Shown here: positions 1-12,044 of the stretch, in pieces
Layout of the letters: each line of letters opens with the position of its first letter
Numbering within the stretch: the stretch's first letter is position 1
Assembly (NCBI RefSeq): GCF_037975245.1
Contig: NC_092579.1
Coordinates: 11,064,678 to 11,128,677, forward strand
Direction of reading: 5' to 3'
Length of the DNA: 64,000 bases
DNA from: Apostichopus japonicus
Lineage: Eukaryota; Echinodermata; Holothuroidea; Aspidochirotida; Stichopodidae
Notes under the pieces: model-generated
Database searches by the model: none
Seen by the model: only the letters and a program-made list of their open reading frames with translations
What the model was told of the DNA's origin: nothing
Program-made: the position numbers and the translations under genes

Positions 1-789
1 TTGGCAATATTTACTTTGCTATCTAGTCTCTAAGCTAGTGTTCATGTTATAAAACTAGGAAAATAATTAGTATGTATTATGGGTGCAGTACTAAATGTTA
101 AATATTTGAATTTTATACCGGGTATGTGGCTTTACATGGAGTAAAACAATGTCTGTGCACAGAGTGACTACATGCAGTAAATGTCCTCACGTAGTGTAGC
201 ATGGTGGGCTCATAATTGACGCCTTTGAGGTTTTGATCAACGATGTCTATCAAGGAAAAATCCAAATCACTCAACTGTATGCGTTTTTCATATGTGTAGT
301 TCCTCAGAAATGTAATGATCTCAAAATATTTATTGTTCTGTGCCTACGCAATGTACAACTGAAAGGAATTTGACCACAAAATGTCTGCCGTGACGTTCTT
401 TCATACCCCTAAATTGACACATTCATTGAAAAGCTAACTGTAACTTTTGTATATCAATTGACTCTGGAAGCTGCTTGCTATGCTCTCAGCCTCTAAGCTC
501 AGGCCACAGGGAGTAGTGGAATCGTGTCGACATTATTTTGGTTATTTTTTGGAGTAAAATTTCCAAATTCCAAAGTAAGTGCAAAACTGGGGGAGGGTGT
601 TGAAAGCTTTAAAAAAAACCACAATTTTATCAGCACATACTTGAAATAGATTTAAACTCATGAAATATGTAACACTGCTTCGTTGCAAAAAGTTTAGGTT
701 GCCTGCTGTATCGTTGCTAGTAATATTTGAAGGTGTGTCAATTACTGGAGTGTGTCAATTATGAGGCCTTTACTATACTGTAAATTTGA
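1..789. other. AT-rich intergenic DNA, possible MITE at 205-767
   Basis: No coding region recognised. Positions 205-222 (GGCTCATAATTGACGCC region) and 749-767 are inverted matches of about 15 bp, and the motif TGTCAATT recurs near 412, 456, 737 and 752. This could be a small terminal-inverted-repeat element, but I see no target-site duplication. Confidence 0.3.
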
Positions 790-1269
790 CAAGGAATCAC
801 TAAGCCGCGAGGCTTTCTGGTTACAGGATTTCACGATAACAACATATATCTCAGGAGTTGTACATTTGATACCTTGCAGCAGTACCATGAAAGCAATGTG
901 CTTTCTAGTGCACTATATTGTTTAAGAAGTAATGTCCTGCATGTTAATGATTGAAGTATTACTATTAGGCAATTTGACTTTATAGCTTTTAACTCAATTT
1001 TCGATCTCAATTTTAATTCGTACCTTGAACAAGCATCGGAACCATAAGTCTTTTTGGGTTTTACGTCCTTTCTGTTCATAGATCCCATGACTAGTGGAAA
1101 GCCAGCCATGGATCCTGAGTGGATGATTGTAGCAGTTAATGCAATTTTATTCATACTCCTAAAACAGCAGTACTAACTGAAGGCAATATAAGGTATGGAT
1201 AAATCACTTCATTTGAAGTTATTTTTTCAATATATTTTGGGGTCATGGTTACATTAGCCCATGAATATG
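790..1269 (+). repeat. Paralogous block A (matches 60905-61440)
   Basis: This block aligns by eye with 60905-61440 across intron, the transmembrane exon and following intron. Shared landmarks include the CAGGAGTTGTACATT region (852 versus 60981), the GCAATGTGCTT region (893 versus 61025) and the sequence after the exon donor, GTATGGATAAATCACT (1193 versus 61373). Divergence looks like roughly a fifth to a quarter of positions, so the duplication is old. It implies that an Ig-receptor paralogue ends here, with its upstream exons to the left of the window. Confidence 0.8.
1082..1192 (+). CDS. Transmembrane/terminal exon of an Ig-receptor paralogue (partial gene)
   Basis: Homologue of the transmembrane exon at 61243-61372. 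The acceptor is the AG at 1080-1081 after a pyrimidine-rich run and the donor is GTATGG at 1193. Read in phase 1 it encodes a short Pro/Met-containing stalk, then a hydrophobic stretch (WMIVAVNAILFILL) followed by KQQY and a stop at 1174-1176. A hydrophobic segment with a few polar residues and a stop fits a type I membrane protein with almost no cytoplasmic tail. Unlike the copy at 61 kb, the helix has no Met-Leu repeat. The rest of this paralogue lies outside the window, so it could equally be a pseudogene. Confidence 0.55.
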
Positions 1270-4200
1270 CTAATGTTGTAAAGTGCTATTTGGGGGCCTG
1301 CAGGGGCAATCTTGGGTAAGACATGTCACAAGCCACACAAATGACAACGGAAAGCAGTCCAAGTTGTTTTACTGCAATATATTCCCAACCGACAGCACAC
1401 ACAAACCAAGATGAACTGGCAGCATGTAAAAGGATACAAGGAGCAGTAACAGAGCAGCCCTTAAACAAGATAAAAGGAAACATGCATGAAACAATATACA
1501 ATATAATATGATTGTCAATTTATGATGAATACAAACATGAAAACCAAATCAATTAACAAAGTACTCTGCCATCAGAATATGCCCTAACATGATACTCTCA
1601 ACTCACCAGACCACAACCAAGTAAACTACTGAAATGTAGATACATTGTAATGAGACGCTTCTCTTCTACGAGCCCTGTGAACCATCAGGAACCTACAAAG
1701 AATTATGATGATAACCAACAGTTTTACTATGTAGATATTTTACTCCACAACCAGACAACAACCTGCAGCTATGTCAAAATTAAGTAACAAGCTGGATTGA
1801 AATCCAGCTGTCACAAGTATTTACAGTAATAATCAAGAAGATAAAAACCATCAAAATACAAAAAGTATAAAGAGTAAATAAAGAACAAAGATGGTACTTG
1901 GCAGAAGGGGCTACACTGAATAGAAGTAACAGCTTAATACAATTCCTGACACAGAGCCCATATACACTGCTCCACCTAGCATGAAAGTGTTACAGAACAT
2001 TTAGTTCTATTATGCTGCTTTAATACTGGTATGATAGACCAATACACCATTGTAATGATTAACAACAAAAGCCACATTGTATCGTACTAGCTTTCCACTG
2101 CACTACCCTGAAACAAAAACCAGCCTTTTATCTAACTCAGCATTGAACTATATACAGAAATTATAAATAGAGTATAAAGCAAGGTTTATAATTCTGTTAA
2201 CCTAACCTTAAAGGTACACACTTCCTTTTACACTTTGAGATCTCCCGCGGACTGAATACCACATGTTAAATGCATATACACAAATGTACACATAATTGGC
2301 AATTACTGACGTTAACCTTTGTATCGAACTAGGAAGCAGCATTATACTGATAAAGCCACGCTATGAGTCAGCCATGCAATTATCATGGTTATTTCAACCG
2401 TGAGCCTCTAAGATACACTTGCAAACCCCAGAACTAACTCACAAAGTACTAATGTTAACAATTAAATGAACAATTTGATGACTGGAGGCACTCTGATCGA
2501 GTAATTGGCATCTACATTCTTTATATGTAAATATATCACTTTAAGGCACTGTGCCACAGCTTTATTCTACACACTACAGTACTGTGATCGCTTAACTATC
2601 GTACAAAAATTTCAACGATCGTATAATTTTGAATAATATCGCGTAATATCGCATCAGTTCGTACACGAAGCTTTCAACAAAATTTCACACAATTCTTTGC
2701 ATGTAAAAATCGTACAATTGACCACAGGAATGTGTGCTTAATGAAGCAGAGAATTAACTGTGAACGGGCGAGGTGAAAGATTAGAATTTTCGAAGCCGTT
2801 CCAATAAAGATGTCGAGAACGAATCAATGAAATGAAAAGCATAGGCTCTCACTGGTCGAGGGCCAGTGGCTTTCCGCTTTCGCAGAGTATCACGGTAAAA
2901 TGCGGAATTCATCTTGAAAAGCGAAAAACACAGAATTTGTTTTTCCCACCGATGCTCCTTTTAAAATGTATTTTCATGTGTGAATCAATTCACTTCAAAA
3001 ACGGGCACGGAAGTAATTTACCGGTAAAAAGAAAAATCGAAGTCAAAAACAGTCAATTCATCCAGTCAGCATGCAACCATTTACAGTACCGCTCCCATAT
3101 AAGTGGACATGTGTACGGCACAGGATCTTATAAAAGGGTATTTAAACAAGTACAACAGAGCATAAACTCGTTGATAAAAGGAAATGCTATTGTGCTCGAT
3201 GAATGGAGATTAAAGTGGCCAAAAGAATAAGTGAGATGTTTGAAACAGCCGTTTCCTACGTCGTACTTAGCTCATATGCTGTGATAACTGTTAATGATAT
3301 ACATCTAGAAGGAAAGAGGACGCTGGTACAGTGTTTTCCCATATAATGTTTTAATAAGGAAACTATTCAATGGTCTTTATTCCCCTTTTCTAACATAAAG
3401 GTTGTGGTCCATGAAGGAAAAATTCAGCTTAAATTCATTTTTAAACTGGTGGGAAGATTTTGAAGAAATGATAAACTTATAAAGGGCGTTTGATGCAGTG
3501 CTAGGTGGTAAACATGTTCCTCGTCTGCATCCGCTTTTTTGTTTAGGTTTTTGCCGGCCTTTTTTTCTGTAAAGTTTTGAACAAGATCAACATGTATTTT
3601 GCTTGGTCTATAACACCTGTCGCTACAGTGCTTAGGCTCAAACATTTGACAGTTTAATTTTGCCAATAGCCTAGCCCTTTGTTGGATTTGTATTTCAAGT
3701 ACAAGAGATCGTGTTTCAAATGGATTTTGAAGCTCAACGATTATTAAAATGCTTACCGTAAAATGCGGATGATATATATTATTCCAATAAAGATCCGTGA
3801 CGGAGGATAAACGGAAGTGCGTACGAACTACGATGTTGGTAAAACTGGCAATTTTAGACAAGTTTTTATTCTCACTCAGTAAGCCTAACTGATGAAAATT
3901 AGAAACTGCATGTACATTAAAGTTTCAGATGTTGAAAATACCATCTTTTATATTTAGGAGGATACAAAAGATTTAGAAAGCTTAAACAATCCCCCTTGCC
4001 GACCACCTCAGAAAAAAGAAACTTCTTGAAATGTACCATAGGCTTGTGCATTGACACAAAAGTTATTTTATAACAGCTAGCTCTACACAGATTGTTTACA
4101 TGTGTTCCGCCAGAGGTCAAGTTTTAACTGCGAAGTACAGTACTGCACCAGACATCATTTGCATCTTACACCAAAAGGCGGAATTCCTTTGCATTGTATC

Positions 4201-4584
4201 AGATGTAGCTACTGTAGCTAGCAACAGGTGCACAGAATAAAATACCCTGGACGGACGGCCGACATGCAATGTTTGGGAGTGATTGACAGTTGCTTGGTTA
4301 CAGAAAGACGCAGCCTTTTGTTTAGTTGAAACATTGCATTTTTTGTTTCAAGTAAGAATGCATATTTGATTATGAACTGTTAATATGTCAAAAAAAAATA
4401 ATTTAACCCCTTTAATTTTGCCTTTTCACAATGTCTGAAATAAAATCAGCGCATATTGCCAAATAATAGTAGTAACGTTTTAGGTGATATTTAAACAAGT
4501 ATCCAGCCTAACGAAATTAAAGGAGTTTAGATGACAAGACTATGAAGTGACCCTTAAATAGTCGTAAGGCAATTTGTGACAAAC

Positions 4585-4660
4585 TAAAGGTTGGGCGATA
4601 TTTGCTTTTCACCGTCACGATAAATAGTTAAAAAATGATTGCGATATTTCGATAATTTTG
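4585..4660 (+). mobile_element. hAT-like end fragment
   Basis: The sequence around AAGGTTGGGCGATATTTGC resembles the ends of Ac-like hAT elements that begin (T/C)AGGGTTGGGCGATA. No matching second end was found, so this is a fragment call only. Confidence 0.25.
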
Positions 4661-4843
4661 TCCCTAACAGAATTAGCGTAAATGTCGAGCTTTGGGTGGA
4701 CAGAGAAAGAGAGATATATGGAGGGGACATTCAAAGAGAATATCTGAAAAACCTTATGATATTTTTCACAAATAATGATGCTTAGATAACTGCTTCCTCA
4801 AAATCAACGAGACGCACCGAAATTCACTCCGCTTATGTAAAAC

Positions 4844-4847
<4 letters not shown>

Positions 4848-4886
<39 letters not shown>

Positions 4887-4898
4887 TATATATATATG
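4848..4898. repeat. (TA)n microsatellite
   Basis: About 50 bp of nearly uninterrupted TA dinucleotides inside the nested element. Confidence 0.95.
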
Positions 4899-7057
4899 TA
4901 GATATTTATGTATAACACATGGAAAAACCCAAGTTTTTAAAAAAATTCCCACTGACATTGGTAACAGAACATAAATAGGTCATCGACATTCGAACTTGCC
5001 CAAGTTCATCGCACCATGGGAACGACACAACACATTTAACATGATGTTACATTTTCCCGCCATCTGGACGCAGAGTGTTAATTTTGGTGTAATATGAAAA
5101 TTATGAATAGTACTGTGCTGCGCGTTTAAAACTTAAACTATTGCGACACATACACAAATTTTGGGAAGCTGTTGTAGAAGTAACTTTTGTATCAAATGTT
5201 AAGTACTGTATGATACTATATTTATTAAAGACGGTTTTCCTCAGGTGGTAGGGAAAAGGGGTGCTTCGTTGAACTCAATCTCTTTATACAGTATTTGGAT
5301 ACTTAAAATGACCATGTACATGCAGTTTCTAGTTCTCTTTAGTAAGCTCTGTATACTTAGCATTTTTATACTTTGTGGATCTTTATTGGAATAGATACTG
5401 TACGAAATGTATTATTTGACGCCAGTATTTAACGGTAAGCATTTCTTAAATTGTTGACTGAGCTTCAAAATCCATTTTCAAAAAAGTCTGTTTTCATGAA
5501 GGTTTTATAAAATTGTATAGCTAGGGTAGGAAAGTATTAACTTTACCAAATTAACGAAAGTTGTTCTATTATCCAAATAAGTTTCTCGTACTGAGATCTG
5601 AAGGGGGAAAAAACGGGCGGCCATTTTTCTTCTTTTCATGCGCTAATACTAGTTTGGAATATGTGGCAACCTTTACAAAATAATTTTTAAGGATAATTTG
5701 ATTTCTTGTAATCCGAATACAGACTCAGGAATTAGAAGAGAAAGTAGGCCCCTTGCGCGGACGAGAAACAATTTTTTGTTTTCAACCGGCCCTGCTTCAA
5801 AGTTGTTGGGTGGAAGTTTTTTTTTCTTTTCACTCTGTTGGAACCTACGGTATGTTATATAAAGAAATTGAAACAAGAAACGCTTAGTAATACTTAATTA
5901 TTTTTTCAAACAACTTGGGATAGGCCTATGCCATTTACTCGTTAATTTAGGTATATCAGTGCAGAAGTCCATTGTGGAATTTTTCGATTTAATCCTTTCA
6001 TGAATGGTCGTTCCGTATCATGAAAGGTTATTGTCGGGCTACTACACCTGTAGGAATATTACTTTGTAGTTTAATGAATTTTAATCGTCCTATCCCAAAT
6101 AATGGTTGGTAATAGTCGGGAGAGTCGAGTGGTGTGAACCCTGACGTAACAACACTGTACCTACATCATACTGTACTTTTAGATTTGCTTCGACTAGTGT
6201 GTTGTATACTTTGAACACATGTATATCAAGAAACGACTGTTGTAATTCTAAAAGGCCTATTCATCGATTTTGCGCGATTTTGTACATTGTTAACAGACCA
6301 CAAAAACTGAATAATTGTGCAAATTTCGTACAAAACTTTTCGTCTGAATTTTTCAACGATTTTTTAAACTGCGCAAAATCGCATAATTTCGAATAAAATC
6401 GTACAAAATCGCAGAATATCGTTTCTTCGAAATTGTACGATCCTTAAGCGATCACAGTACTGTATACAGTACGTGTCATGTGTTATAGCACATGCCAGCC
6501 CTCATTTGCAGTAATAGTAAACTAGACTATAAATAATGACAATTTAATTAATTGACCAAAACACTGTTGTTAAGCAAGTAAAATGCAGAGTCAATTAACT
6601 CACTAGTTCTTCAACTCCTCCCACAAGGATGTAAATTGAAACAATACTTTAACTCAACTTCTAGAACTCTTCTTACTGACTTATCCAAAGCAGCACAAAA
6701 TGATGAAGTGATGAAACAAAGGAAATGGGAGCACATGTTCCCCAACCTACTCACTGATACTGATCTTCAAAATAAAAATAATACTGATCTTCTTAGAAAC
6801 AGTGAGAAAAAGTACAGATACATATGCATTGTCTGAGATGTAACCAATCAAGGACACACAGTCAACTCTGGATTACTTTACCTGGCTCAAGGACATCAAG
6901 GGGAAAAGCTTTGTACCAGGAGGGAACCTGTCATGATGAGTCACATTCTTTTTATAACTTCACTGAAAGGAGCCCTGTCTCTATGCATGGTGCTCTATGG
7001 GAGGTCAATAAGGAACATACTAAGGCAGGCCAATATGCAAAACCACATAATACAACA

Positions 7058-7185
7058 CTAATGGAGGATTTTCTTGTAAATTTCAACTTTTTTCATGGTA
7101 ATAATGGTCTGAAATGATGTTTCATTTTGCATTGGGTTGCAATTTTTTTGTCACTTTCAACAAACCATGTAATATTAACACATAT
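7058..7185 (+). repeat. Right part of paralogous block A (matches 61437-61575)
   Basis: GATTTTCTTGTAAATTTC at 7068 and the GGGTTGCAATTTTTTTGTCAC region at 7132 correspond to 61445 and 61525. Homology fades after about 7185 / 61575. Confidence 0.75.
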
Positions 7186-8639
7186 TGAATGGTTCTTAGT
7201 CTGACTATATATGCTAACTTAATCTAAGTGCACTAGTATCCATATAAATATAAAGAAAAGTAGTAGTCTTACAGTATATATACACCTATATATTTCTGAT
7301 TGAGACCTTGATTTTACAGACTTGATTTCAAAAAAAGATCATGGATGCGTTGCACAAAAATATGTGAGCTCCAGTTTGTTGCTTTACAAATAATAATAAT
7401 AAGTTGGCCTTTATATAGCGCAAAAACATTGACAATGTCACAATATGCTTTACAATGAATTAAAACACACTGTATTCGTCATAGCGTAAACTAACCAATC
7501 ATAACCCTATTTCATGTTTCCCAAACATTCCCTCATAGGGACCAGGCACTAAGACCAAAACACTTGCTTAGACAAGCCCCATTTCTCTCAATATGCATAA
7601 GATCCTTCACAGACCTTTCCATTTCGAGCCGGGTCACATTGGCGTGTGAGACTAAAGTTTGTGTGAAGTCAACACATGCATGCATTATAGATACGTGCAT
7701 GCACTTGTAAACAATTCTGAATAAAGTGTATATGGAACATGTGAAATGATTGTTACATTGTAACTGCAATGTTAATATCATTTGGTTGTACATCTTTTTA
7801 TTAAAAATGGCCCATTATTGTCTTTTCTGGTGCAAATTTTCCAGAATGACTTAGGAATTTAAAGATGTACAGCAGGGATAATTTTTCTTTCTTTTTCTTT
7901 CTGTATATCCAGGATAACTGGATGACCATCGGTTCCAAACAACCAACGGCTGTTCAGGATGTCCCGAGGTTAATAGGTTTGGTTTGCTTAATATATATTG
8001 TAAACTACAGATGTTACTATCAGATATAGACGTTGATGTCTAGAATGTCAAGGCTGATGGATGCCATTCTTTACTCTTACAGTACATTAAATTAGGTGAT
8101 GTGAATGACACTTGCAAAGCTAGTTGAAGAAAAGTTGTCTATTAAACCAAGTCTTGTTGATTTCTTTTCAAAACAGACATTTCTCAATATAAACCGCCAA
8201 TTTGCCTTAGGTATTTTGCAGGAAGAATTTTAACATAAGTCCATCTCACATATTTGTAGAAGATTAATCTTGGACCTCATAATAATAATAATAATAATCA
8301 GCACTTATTTTTACGACGCTTAAGTGACCACAAATGTGGGAGAAACCTGCAAGAGCTTATGGATTACAACTTACACGTTGGATGGCTTTCAATTCAACAT
8401 TTTACTCAAATTTGGAATCTTTTGAATTATCTTTGCTGTTTTTGGTTCGATTATTTGCATCCATCAATGGAACCTATGCAGTGAAGTTGGCATATGCATG
8501 TATGTATATATGTTACACCCTTCTAGCTTGTAAACAGGGTGTCTTGTTTGTTTGTTTTTCCATTTATTTATGTATTTTGGACATAAATATTTGAAATATG
8601 AAGTTTTAGCCTTACTAACATTCCTACAACTCTTACAAT
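7186..8639. other. Non-coding stretch with LINE-tail-like sequence
   Basis: 7388-7470 has (AAT)n followed by TTTATATAGCGC and TGCTTTACAATG, the type of 3' terminal sequence that also closes the LINE fragment at 61660 (TGCGCTTTACAATGAAA). A short (AAT)n tract is at 8281-8299. Frames at 7533-7793 (-) and 8334-8594 (+) look like chance frames. Confidence 0.4.
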
Positions 8640-8905
8640 ACTGGTGCAAACACTTGTAGTATGTGTCATTCCATGAAAGTTTACTATCAATATTAAACCC
8701 TATAAATTTAGTAGAACTTTGTTTCTTGCTTGATTATTTAACAAGCCATTAATGTATCATGATACCAATTAAGTGCCATTAAATTCTTTATAGTTAGTTT
8801 TGTCTACATTAAATGGTAACTTGTTAGTGGCAAACCAGTCAGAAAATTTATTCAAGTCAGTAGAACAGTATTATGTATTTACAATATAGACCTGTATCAT
8901 CAGGG
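8640..8905 (-). pseudogene. Decayed LINE reverse-transcriptase fragment (palm/thumb part)
   Basis: Translating the minus strand gives recognisable non-LTR reverse-transcriptase pieces broken by frame changes: a (Y)PDDTGL stretch in place of the FADDT catalytic box, then LNKFSDWFATNKLPFNVDKT, the usual 'working in N.L.LN..KT' block, then a KFIGFNIDSKLSW block that corresponds to the conserved 'KFLGV.ID..L.W' motif. Stops and frameshifts show it is dead. The order fits a minus-strand element whose upstream part is at 9507-9805. Confidence 0.6.
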
Positions 8906-9506
8906 TAAAAAATCCAGGGAGTAGTTGTGGTAAAAGAAAAACAGCCCCTTTTATAGAAGGGGAATATTTAGCCAAAGTATCCAATTTATTTTGGGTGATA
9001 GTCCTATATTTCTAGTTTATTATTATATAATTTCTGGAACCCTATGTCACTTCGTTGCCAATCACCGCTTCATCGAATCAAGCAAATGATAAAATGGCGA
9101 AATTTGAAGTTTGTACCACATATCCGAAACTTTCTCCTGCAATACCAGCTTATATGATGTGGAGATTATTCCAGCAGTTACAGAATAGCATAGTGATATT
9201 ACACTCCCCCATGGTAGAATTACTCCAACTTCATTCACGCTTCATGGGGGGGCCTTGTATTTTTTTACCCCCCAAAAGTGATGCGAATGGGGTAAAAAAA
9301 ACAAGTACTTTCCGGCTCCAATGTACTCCCTATTTTGCCCGAATGGATAAATTTGTTGTAAAATGCAATTGCAGATGAATGTTTCAATAATTTTTGAAAA
9401 AATATGATAACAAAGAAATAGGTTTTCATTTGAGTCACTTTTTTAAACTTGGATTTACCTGTGCAAGTTTAGTTTATCTGGAAATGTAACCAGAAATTAA
9501 CGATAA

Positions 9507-9805
9507 TTAACAAATGTAAGTCATTGGTTTAGCGATAAAATAAATACCATTTCTTATTATATCTTGTTTGAAATCGTCATATCCTGCTGCTCTTTTTGGT
9601 TTCAGAGTGGACATAGCAACTTTTAAAGTTCTTCCTCCCTGATTAAATAATGAATATAGATTGACTGTTTCTGTTGTTAATATGAATAACATGTTCTGTA
9701 CTACCTTTATTTTTCATATTTTTTGCAAGTGAAGGACCAAGGTTTACAAAATATTTGTTAGCAATGTCATTCTCGTTTGCTGATTTCTTGATCACTATTT
9801 TTTAA
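9507..9805 (-). pseudogene. Decayed LINE reverse-transcriptase fragment (N-terminal RT part)
   Basis: Minus-strand translation reads IANKYFVNLGPSLAKNM, the block just before the RT domain in CR1/L2/Jockey-type LINEs, and then TLKPKRAAGYDDFKQDIIRNG, equivalent to the common 'LK.KKA.GYD.I....I' RT block. The two parts are separated by a stop or indel. It is probably the same dead copy as 8640-8905; the stretch between them (8906-9506) has no recognisable coding content. Confidence 0.6.
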
Positions 9806-10828
9806 AGCAGTAGGATATGTAGTTTTTCAGGTTGGTGTTTAGAACTTCAATAGTAGTATTCCAAGTTGCATTTATGTTATTTCTATTATTTTGGTAACAA
9901 TTTAAAGCTTATAGTATATATTTATGGTACAGGTAGCTATATATTATAAAAATCATTTTTTCATATGAAAAATCGTGTGTGAAGGTGGGGGGGGGGTATA
10001 TCTTGTGCTAAATTTCCGGATTAAAATTAATTACCAAACTAGCCTTTTAGTGCCTTACATTAAGCTGCCAAATATTTAAAATATAAAAATGAGAATTTAT
10101 GTGAACATTTTTGTTGTTTTATGCACGTCCATAACTGCGCTTCCATAACCAAATTAAGGTACAGTGCACATTTCTGTTGTGTAACTTGCTATATGAATTA
10201 TTTACTTACAGATAATTTTAATGCAATATATTGTTTACATTATCATGAAATGAACTTATTGAAATATACAAACAATAATAAAAATGCCAAATTCATGAAC
10301 ATAAACAAATGGAAAGCCTAACCGGGCATTTGTTATTCACTGCAAAGTTCATTTACTTACAGAAATGTTCTTTTACATGTACAGTAACTGAGAAGATATT
10401 TTATAATTAAATATAATATAAATTTAATATACCCACTTGCTGTCATTTAGTGAAATACAATCAATAACATAAGGGGTGAGATTTTATTGTTATTTTAAAA
10501 ATTTGTATTCTCAATGCAAAATTTTCACACAATAGAGGTACATACAATATGTATCGTGTTTTATTTTTTCATAAGGGACCCTGGGGGCACCAGAATTCCA
10601 GAAATTTTTAGGGGGAACTTGCTACCTGCAGACCCCTATATGGCTACATGAGTTGAGACAAGTGCCTCTGAGAAACTGCTTAAGAATCACCCCCCCCCCC
10701 ACCCTTATCATCCATATGGATGCCCTGGCCTAATGATTTCTGATAAGATGTATTTAGACAATGCTGTATATTAGACATAACTCTATCTCATCAATAAGGT
10801 AAGATAATTGATGCAACCAAAACTACCT
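9806..10828. other. AT-rich non-coding DNA
   Basis: Nothing recognised. A poly-G run near 9986-9994, and at 10570-10735 a stretch with GGGGGCACC and a poly-C run reminiscent of hAT-like ends, but no clear termini. Confidence 0.4.
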
Positions 10829-10832
10829 AAAA

Positions 10833-11267
10833 TTGAATGGCAAAAAAACTAAGGAGATAGTATTTGACTTCAGAAAACAGCCATGTGATCATGCTCAAAT
10901 CAGGGTTAATGATGAGATTGTCGATAAGGTGCACCACTATAAATATCTAGGTACTATCATTGACTGTAAACTTAACTTCAAAGACCAGGTTGATGCAATT
11001 AGATCAATTGCAGTTAGATAGGTTTCTTTTGTTTTAAAGTCTTGTTTGTTTGTTTTTGTTATATGTATATATACATATATATGTGTTTATTTTTCTCACA
11101 TGTATGGATATTGTTGCTGTTGATATTTTTACCTTTTCATTCAACTTCTCTGTGTTTTGTTTATACTAATATTTAACTGTATTCTGTATGTAACTTTGAA
11201 ATTTTTGATTTTTTATGAGTTTTGCTGCAGGGTGACAAATTTCCATATCTTATGGACGAAATAAATC
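10833..11267 (+). pseudogene. LINE C-terminal RT fragment with 3' UTR
   Basis: 62 codons at 10833-11021 read KKTKEIVFDFRK ... HHYKYLGTIIDCKLNFKDQV, the 'N..KTKEM..DFR' and 'YKYLG..ID..L.F' blocks of CR1/Rex1-like non-LTR retrotransposons. The frame then ends and runs into AT-rich sequence with GTTTGTTTTTG and TATGGACGAAATAAATCTC, a typical LINE 3' end, closed by the microsatellite at 11268. The C-terminal 100 or so residues of the protein are missing, so it is an internally deleted copy. Confidence 0.65.
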
Positions 11268-11320
<53 letters not shown>

Positions 11321-11336
11321 ATATCTATCTATCTAA
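11268..11336 (+). repeat. (CTGT)n(CTAT)n microsatellite at LINE 3' end
   Basis: About eight CTGT units followed by CTAT units directly after AATAAATCT of the LINE fragment. Simple repeats are the usual terminal form of several LINE clades. Confidence 0.9.
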
Positions 11337-12044
11337 TAAATTAGGCAATTTTACACCATTTATAAGCTAGGCAAACCTAATTGGAACAGGCCCCTTCAAA
11401 ACAGAAAACCTAAAAGATGTTGCACAACAGTTTTAGCAACTTAAAAAGTGAAATGCCTAGTTATTTGGTGACATTATGCAGAAATGTGTATGAACAATCA
11501 GTATTCATTATTATTGTAATATTATTCAAGTGTGTCCTGCTAAGAACATCTGTTGTTGAGTGTTACAAAATTTTACCGCAGTATTTAGTAGTTACTTATT
11601 GTTCTATTTTTATGTATTTATCTACTTTAAAGTTATATATTTGTGTTATTATTTCATTTCATTCCTATGCTGGGTTCATAGTTTACCATCCATCAAGGTT
11701 TCGTTTGTTTTCATTTCTTTCTTATGTTTTCTATTTACTGTTGTTTCCACTTCTCTCACTGTCTGTATTTCTACCTGCTCTCAGTGACTTAACTATATTG
11801 CAAGTAATTGAAATTAATTTGTTATGTGTTAAAGTAATGTATGTTTAAAGTATAGTTAACAGAACAAATTCTCCTTTCTCGTCTCTTCTTTTATGTTCGT
11901 GACTGTTGGTTAATCTTGAATGGTTGAATCCCTCTTATAGATAGCTAGCAGTCATGTAACAATAGTTTCATTAAAGAGAGCTGTAGTCTTTCCGTAAAAC
12001 AAATTATTATTAACAAACAAGGAAGACCCGCCACCCCTTCTTTC
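11337..12044. other. Non-coding; right part may be the Penelope-element 3' tail
   Basis: 11337-11949 holds pyrimidine-rich AT DNA with a hydrophobic chance frame (11417-11848) and nothing recognised. On the minus strand 12044-11950 continues beyond the direct repeat with a GGGGTGGCGGGTCTTCC stretch and a short open frame, which could be the element's own 3' extension; its true end is not determined. Confidence 0.35.

Larger units (their letters stand above)
2577..6462. mobile_element. Nested DNA transposon with CAGTACTGTGATCGCTTAA ends and TA duplication
   Basis: Left end 2577-2595 and right end 6444-6462 are inverted copies of CAGTACTGTGATCGCTTAA, flanked by TA on both sides (2575-2576, 6463-6464). 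Inside each end are many short motifs of the type ATCGTAC and ATCGCAT (2600-2720, 6260-6440). TA duplication with a CAGT start fits the Tc1/mariner/pogo group. No transposase is recognisable: the 132-codon frame at 2832-3230 (+) and 145-codon frame at 3424-3861 (-) match no family I know. Most likely a 3.9-kb non-autonomous or decayed copy. Confidence 0.65.
1274..7057. mobile_element. 5.8-kb insertion with TGTTGTA...TACAACA ends
   Basis: In the paralogous block at 61 kb, sequence matching 1255-1270 runs directly into sequence matching 7066 onward, so this segment is extra here or was lost there. It starts TGTTGTA (1274-1280), ends TACAACA (7051-7057) and is flanked by CTAA (1270-1273 and 7058-7061), extendable to CTAATG. 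A TGT...ACA element with a 4-bp duplication would fit Ginger-type or LTR-type elements, but no integrase or reverse transcriptase is visible. A microhomology-mediated deletion in the other copy is the alternative. Reading frames near 6636-7117 are unrecognised. Confidence 0.45.

Noticed and set aside
6636-7117. Two overlapping frames as a possible cytoplasmic tail of the Ig paralogue
   Set aside because: The upstream exon at 1082 already ends in a stop, there is no convincing splice acceptor, and the segment lies inside the 5.8-kb insertion.
11417-11848. 143-codon hydrophobic frame
   Set aside because: Composition-driven (T-rich strand), no domain, overlapping a second frame of the same kind.
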